NCBI GenBank assembly: GCA_014193115.1
Contig: BJHQ01000019.1
Coordinates: forward strand, 1 to 64,000
Reading direction: 5' to 3'
Origin: Planctomycetota bacterium
GTDB taxonomy: Bacteria; Planctomycetota; UBA11346
DNA length: 64,000 nt
Numbering within the stretch: the first letter of the stretch is position 1; every line of letters starts with the position of its first letter. The position numbers and the translations under genes are program-made. Positions 60,671 through 64,000 of this stretch are shown here, piece after piece. A model generated the notes under the pieces. The model had not been told where the DNA came from, made no database searches, and worked only from the letters and a program-made list of their open reading frames with translations.

Positions 60671-61159
60671 ATGCGTCTCGCCGCCCTTGTCGTCCTGTCC
60701 TTCGTCTTTGCCGCCGGTCTGGTTACCGGCTGCGGCAAAGGCCGTGACACCAACGCTGGAACCTCGGTCACGGGCACCAACGAGGCCGGGCTGCGCGCCA
60801 CGGTTTTCGTCACGCGCGCTGATGATCGCTGGTTCGAGGCCCGCCTGACCCTCGAAAACACGGGAAAACAGATCATTCTGTTCAAGAACGCCCCGGGTGA
60901 TCGCATCCCCGGATTCCGCCTCGCCGCTGCTGGCCAGCCGCCGTTCGGCGCCAACGCCGGAATCTGGGCCAAATCCAGGGCCACTTACTTGTCCGAACTC
61001 ATTGCTGGTGGCAGCAGCGAGCTGGAGATGAAATGGAAATTCGAAGTTCCGCCCAAGCCCAAGGCCGGCTATGACTGGACGGTCACCATCACCAACTTGT
61101 TCATCGGCGATGAGAAGATCGCAGATGTCGTCCTGTCGCGGGCGGCCAGCGCCAAATAA
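60671..61159 (+). CDS. Small lipoprotein, beta-rich
   Basis: This protein has 162 residues from ATG 60671. A lipoprotein signal peptide ends in LVTGC (Cys at 21). The mature domain reads as an Ig-like beta sandwich: FEARLTLENTGKQIILFKNA, then ELEMKWKFEVPPKPKAGYDW and TVTITNLFIGDEKIADVVLS, similar in style to DUF-type 'intracellular proteinase inhibitor/BsuPI' folds, but no family is certain. It lies between the repeat block and a hairpin at 61187-61207. Confidence 0.72.
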   Translation: MRLAALVVLSFVFAAGLVTGCGKGRDTNAGTSVTGTNEAGLRATVFVTRADDRWFEARLTLENTGKQIILFKNAPGDRIPGFRLAAAGQPPFGANAGIWAKSRATYLSELIAGGSSELEMKWKFEVPPKPKAGYDWTVTITNLFIGDEKIADVVLSRAASAK

Positions 61160-61186
61160 TCAAACGATTTTCGTCAATTCTTGATA

Positions 61187-61207
61187 GACCGGAGGCATCC
61201 TCCGGTC
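61187..61207 (+). terminator. Perfect hairpin abutting the next start codon
   Basis: GACCGGAGG (61187-61195) and CCTCCGGTC (61199-61207) form a 9-bp stem with a 3-base loop and end one base before ATG 61208. It may end the lipoprotein transcript. It also buries the only GGAGG of the next frame, so it could instead control its translation. Confidence 0.55.
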
Positions 61208-61429
61208 ATGCGCCAGCCGCTCACCGACGAAGCCGCCCGTCTGCTGTCCTGGGATTTCGCTCGGGAACACCGTGAAACCCGGTCTCTGGCCGGGTGGGCG
61301 CGGCGCTGGACCCGGTTCGTGATCCGCGACGAACGCCCCATCGCCCTCAACTGGGCCTTGCTGCTCCGTCCCTTTGCCCTGCCCTTCCGGCGCGGCGGGC
61401 TGGCGGAGGTTCCGGCGCTGGCGGTCTGA
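61208..61429 (+). CDS. Small hypothetical protein, uncertain
   Basis: This 73-residue basic, Arg- and Trp-rich protein (DFAREHRETRSLAGWARRWT) has a hydrophobic stretch IALNWALLLRPFALPF. No family is recognised. It starts directly after a hairpin that contains the only ribosome-site-like sequence and overlaps the 3' end of miaA on the other strand by 83 bases. It may be real and tightly regulated, or a chance frame in GC-rich DNA. Confidence 0.35.
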   Translation: MRQPLTDEAARLLSWDFAREHRETRSLAGWARRWTRFVIRDERPIALNWALLLRPFALPFRRGGLAEVPALAV

Positions 61430-62372
61430 CCGACAAGGGATCATCGGGCAGGATCTCTCCGCCCGCGAGGAATCGTCTGGCTAGCGCCTCGGCCCGATCC
61501 GCCAGATCCGCAGCGTCACCCGGCAGCCAGACCAGATCGGCCATTCCGCGGTACCAGGTCAGCTGGTGCTTGGCGAGGTGCCGCGACGCCAGCTCGACCT
61601 GCTGTTGAGCCGTTGCCAGGTCGCAGTGTCCGGCCAGGTGGTTGAGTACTTCCTTATAGCCAACCGCCTGGCTCGCCTCAGGCGACAACCGGCCACGCAG
61701 GCCGGCGACTTCGGCGACCAGGCCAGCCTGGAACATGCCGGCGCATCGCTGGGCGATGCGGTGGTGCAGGATCGCCTTCGGCCAGTGCAGGCCGAGGTGC
61801 AGCGTGCGCAGATCGCTCCGGCGCACGCCGTCAGAGGTGTGGAACGAGCTGTACGGCTTTCCGGTCAGGCGGATCACCTCAAGGGCGCGCACGATCCGGC
61901 GTTGGTCGTTGGGATGGCGCCCGGCGGCATAGACCGGGTCCAATTGCTGCAATTCAAGCCAGAGCGCTGCCCGATCCTGCTCAAAGGCGGCGTTCAGGCG
62001 GTCGCGCACCGCGGCGTCGCGCGGAGCGCCGGCGGTCAGACCCTCGACCAGGGCCTTGGAGTAGAGCGGACTGCCGCCGGCGACCACGGCGACCCGATCG
62101 CGGGAGCGCAGGTCACGCAGCACCGCCTCGGCCAAGCCGAGCCAACGCGCCACATCGCAGCGATCGTCGGGTTCAACCACCGAAATCAGATGATGCGGCG
62201 CCAGCGCCAGTTCCGCCGGTCCCGGTTTGGCGGTGCCGACCTCCAGGCCGCGATAGACCGCCATGGCGTCGGCGCTGATCACCTCGCCGCCCAGGCGCGC
62301 TGCCAGCTGGGCCGCCAAGGCCGATTTGCCCGACGCGGTCGGACCGACCACCAGGATGACCGGTTGGACCAT
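61347..62372 (-). CDS. miaA: tRNA dimethylallyltransferase
   Basis: This 341-residue enzyme adds dimethylallyl to A37 of tRNAs reading UNN codons. It has the P-loop VVGPTASGKSALAAQLA (about 7-23), SADAMAVYRGLEVGTAKP (about 34-51), HHLISVVEPDD, VVAGGSPLYSKALVEGL and HPNDQRRIVRALEVIRLTG. Two substitutions stand out: DSMQVY reads SADAMAVY, and GGTGLY reads GGSPLYSKA. The last 30 residues are a Pro/Arg-rich tail beyond the usual family end. A repeat cluster follows upstream of its start. Confidence 0.92.
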   Translation of the reverse strand: MVQPVILVVGPTASGKSALAAQLAARLGGEVISADAMAVYRGLEVGTAKPGPAELALAPHHLISVVEPDDRCDVARWLGLAEAVLRDLRSRDRVAVVAGGSPLYSKALVEGLTAGAPRDAAVRDRLNAAFEQDRAALWLELQQLDPVYAAGRHPNDQRRIVRALEVIRLTGKPYSSFHTSDGVRRSDLRTLHLGLHWPKAILHHRIAQRCAGMFQAGLVAEVAGLRGRLSPEASQAVGYKEVLNHLAGHCDLATAQQQVELASRHLAKHQLTWYRGMADLVWLPGDAADLADRAEALARRFLAGGEILPDDPLSVRPPAPEPPPARRAGRAGQRDGAARPS

Positions 62373-62448
62373 CGCTGCGGATTAACTGCTGTGGAAGCTG
62401 GCCGCCAAGAGCCGCAACGGGCACCCCACTCGTAGGCTGAACCAGGTC

Positions 62449-62707
62449 GCACGGAGTGCGGCGCTCAGGGCTCGCCAGTTCCTCGACTCGGAGCGCCGCA
62501 CTCCGTGCGGCCGGAGCCCTCCGGCTTCGGAGAACGACCACGCCAAACCAAGCCGAGCTGGCGCTCGGCGCTCCCAGCACAGGAGTGCGGCGCTCAGGGC
62601 TCGCCAGTTCCTCAACTCGGAGCGCCGCACTCCGTGCGGCCGATATACGCAATCGACCTCGCCACAGACCCGGAAGTTTTAACCAGGCCGCACGGAGTGC
62701 GGCGCTC
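62449..62707. repeat. Long inverted repeats, family B
   Basis: The first unit, 62449-62508, has perfect 18-base arms (GCACGGAGTGCGGCGCTC and complement) around a 24-base loop. The second, about 62582-62633, has 14-base arms and nearly the same loop. A lone arm is at 62690-62707. A family A copy lies between the first two. The 504-base gap between miaA and cysM holds only these repeats. No gene is seen. Confidence 0.85.
62552..62577. repeat. Family A repeat (copy 3)
   Basis: GCCGAGCTGGCGCTCGGCGC followed by TCCCAG lies between two family B units. It is the same sequence as the right arm at 44714-44738. Confidence 0.75.
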
Positions 62708-62876
62708 CGGGTGCGGCCGAACCACGCCACCGAGCTCACAGCCTAAGCTGTTCATGCAGTAGCGCCCAGCGGTCGGTCGGCGAGAGCCCTGTTCGGCGCT
62801 TGCCATGCGCTTGGCGCTTGCCGTGCGCTCGCGCTAGGCGCTTGCGGTGGACGCCGATTGCAGCCAGCGTGGTCAG

Positions 62877-63767
62877 ATGCCCAGCCTGCTTGATCTCGTC
62901 GGCGCCACCCCGCTCCTCGACTGCTCGGCCTTGATCGGCAAGCCAGGCGTGACCCTGCTGGCCAAGTGTGAAGGCAACAATCCGGCCAGTTCGGTGAAGG
63001 ACCGGGCCGCCAAGGGCATGATCCTGGGGGCGATGGCGCGCGGCGAATTGAAGCCCGGCATGCGCCTGATTGAAGCGACCAGCGGCAACACCGGCATCGC
63101 CCTGGCCATGATCGCCAAGGCGGTCGGTTTCGAGATGCACCTGGTGATGCCGGCGACGTTGACCGTCGAACGCACCGCCACCATGCAGGCCTTCGGCGCC
63201 ACGGTCATCCTGGTCGATGGCGGCATGGAGGACGCCCGGGACCGGGCCACCGCCGAGGTCGAACGCACCCGCGGTCAGAGCGATGCCTTCCTGATGCTCA
63301 ACCAATTCGGCAATCCTGATAATCCGCAGGCGCATTTCGATACCACCGGGCCGGAGATCTGGCGCGATACGGCGGGCGCGGTGACCCATTTCGTGTCGGC
63401 CATGGGCACCACCGGCACGATCATGGGCGTCAGCCGGTATTTGAAGGCCCAGAATCCAGCGGTCGAAATCGTCGGCTGCCAACCCAGCGAAGGCAGCCAG
63501 ATCCCCGGCATCCGCCGCTGGCCCAAAGAATACCTGCCGACCATCTTCGACCCGTCGCGGGTCGATCGGATCATCGACATCCAGCAGCGCGACGCCGAAC
63601 GCACCGCGGTCCGTCTGGCCAGAGAGATCGGTCTGTTCACCGGCCCGAGCAGCGGCGGCGCCGCCTGGGCCGCCTGCCGGATCGCGGAAGCAATCGATCA
63701 CGGCGTCATCGTATTCATCGCCTGCGATCGCGGCGACCGCTACCTGTCCAGCGACTTGTTCCGGTGA
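62877..63767 (+). CDS. cysM: Cysteine synthase B (O-acetylserine sulfhydrylase)
   Basis: This 296-residue PLP enzyme makes cysteine from O-acetylserine and sulfide or thiosulfate. The PLP lysine is in NPASSVKDRAA (about residue 42). EATSGNTGIALAM (substrate loop), SAMGTTGTIMGVSRYL (phosphate loop) and GPSSGGAAWAA follow. CysM rather than CysK is supported by the EGSQIPGIRRWPKEYLP segment. ATG 62877 matches the family start. A longer frame from 62847 adds ten residues. A hairpin terminator follows the stop. Confidence 0.93.
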   Translation: MPSLLDLVGATPLLDCSALIGKPGVTLLAKCEGNNPASSVKDRAAKGMILGAMARGELKPGMRLIEATSGNTGIALAMIAKAVGFEMHLVMPATLTVERTATMQAFGATVILVDGGMEDARDRATAEVERTRGQSDAFLMLNQFGNPDNPQAHFDTTGPEIWRDTAGAVTHFVSAMGTTGTIMGVSRYLKAQNPAVEIVGCQPSEGSQIPGIRRWPKEYLPTIFDPSRVDRIIDIQQRDAERTAVRLAREIGLFTGPSSGGAAWAACRIAEAIDHGVIVFIACDRGDRYLSSDLFR

Positions 63768-63776
63768 GTTCCACTT

Positions 63777-63804
63777 CCGCAGGAACATCTCACGGTTCCT
63801 GCGG
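63777..63804 (+). terminator. Terminator-like hairpin after cysM
   Basis: CCGCAGGAAC (63777-63786) and GTTCCTGCGG (63795-63804) pair perfectly over ten bases with an 8-base loop, nine bases after the cysM stop. There is no T-tract. Confidence 0.65.
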
Positions 63805-63882
63805 CTCGATCACCGATCCGGTTCGTCACCGGGTGTACTTCCGCAGGCACCTCGACCGGTTGTTGGCCACGCCGATCTAGCC

Positions 63883-64000
63883 ATGAGCCTGTGGTTCAAA
63901 CGGCATTGGTTCGTGATCGGACTGGTCCTCGCCGTCGCCGTCGGCGCCCTGTGGCCGGCCCTTGGCGCCAATGATTCGCTGCTGTTCCCCAAGGTGTCGA
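63883..64000 (+). CDS. Bile acid:sodium symporter-like membrane protein, N-terminus only
   Basis: Thirty-nine residues are visible before the window ends. They begin MSLWFKRHWFVIGLVLAVAV and continue GALWPALGAND, which matches the opening helix of SBF-like (YfeH-type) transporters, where 'RHWF..GL..A...P..G' is common. The assignment rests on this short segment only. Confidence 0.5.
   Translation, partial: MSLWFKRHWFVIGLVLAVAVGALWPALGANDSLLFPKVS

Overview
The window is high-GC chromosomal DNA from a bacterium that is most likely a member of the PVC superphylum, probably Planctomycetota. This rests on gene content: a DUF1552 gene followed by a haem-containing DUF1587/1592/1588/1585 gene, a PVC-type beta-propeller dehydrogenase paired with a dihaem cytochrome, ECF sigma factors with a FecR-like partner, ThuA, Gfo/Idh/MocA and D-tagatose-3-epimerase-like sugar genes, and many palindromic repeats between genes. 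No rRNA, tRNA or CRISPR array was recognised.

Layout. 1-760: remains of two insertion sequences (IS5-type transposase end, decayed ISL3-type transposase). 769-7249: a DUF58 protein, then a polyamine group (spermidine synthase, PLP amino-acid decarboxylase, second divergent spermidine synthase) interrupted by a decayed toxin-antitoxin pair, then a Kef-type antiporter. 7285-12672: AraC regulator divergent from ThuA, MDR dehydrogenase and GH28 genes (sugar use), plus ychJ. 12697-17152: Dps and a partner-switching stress module (PP2C phosphatase, RsbW-like kinase, STAS antagonist, second PP2C). 17569-22606: a tight run of S41 protease, purN, tandem hotdog protein and ECF sigma factor. 22638-30001: ABC exporter fused to a CPBP protease, panD, an anchored protein of unknown role, and a small stress cassette (DUF3309, coiled-coil lipoprotein, Dps, WrbA).

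30199-36218: a divergent Mur ligase, then an AT-rich island at about 31560-33850. The island carries a single-gene AAA ATPase-DUF4435 (TOPRIM) fusion, which resembles merged PARIS-type anti-phage proteins, and a small secreted protein. It is followed by SRPBCC, DUF4256 and glycerate kinase genes. 36363-42081: two secreted carbohydrate-related proteins (GH51-like and parallel beta-helix) that end in the same 52-residue module, divergent from an ECF sigma factor and a FecR-like protein with a sugar-binding-like C-terminus. 42118-49437: Map with a SEC-C motif, LolA, a hydrolase, a radical SAM protein and the DUF1552/DUF1592 pair. 49561-57692: two AraC regulators around a four-gene operon (FG-GAP protein, epimerase, propeller, dihaem cytochrome), then an oxidoreductase. 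58022-64000: an anchored protein, a 157-bp tandem repeat block, a lipoprotein, miaA, cysM and the start of a bile acid:sodium symporter-type gene.

The two most promising items are the AAA-DUF4435 fusion in its AT-rich island and the duplicated C-terminal module of the two secreted proteins next to a sigma/FecR pair. The intergenic spaces also hold at least seven families of palindromic or tandem repeats, listed separately.
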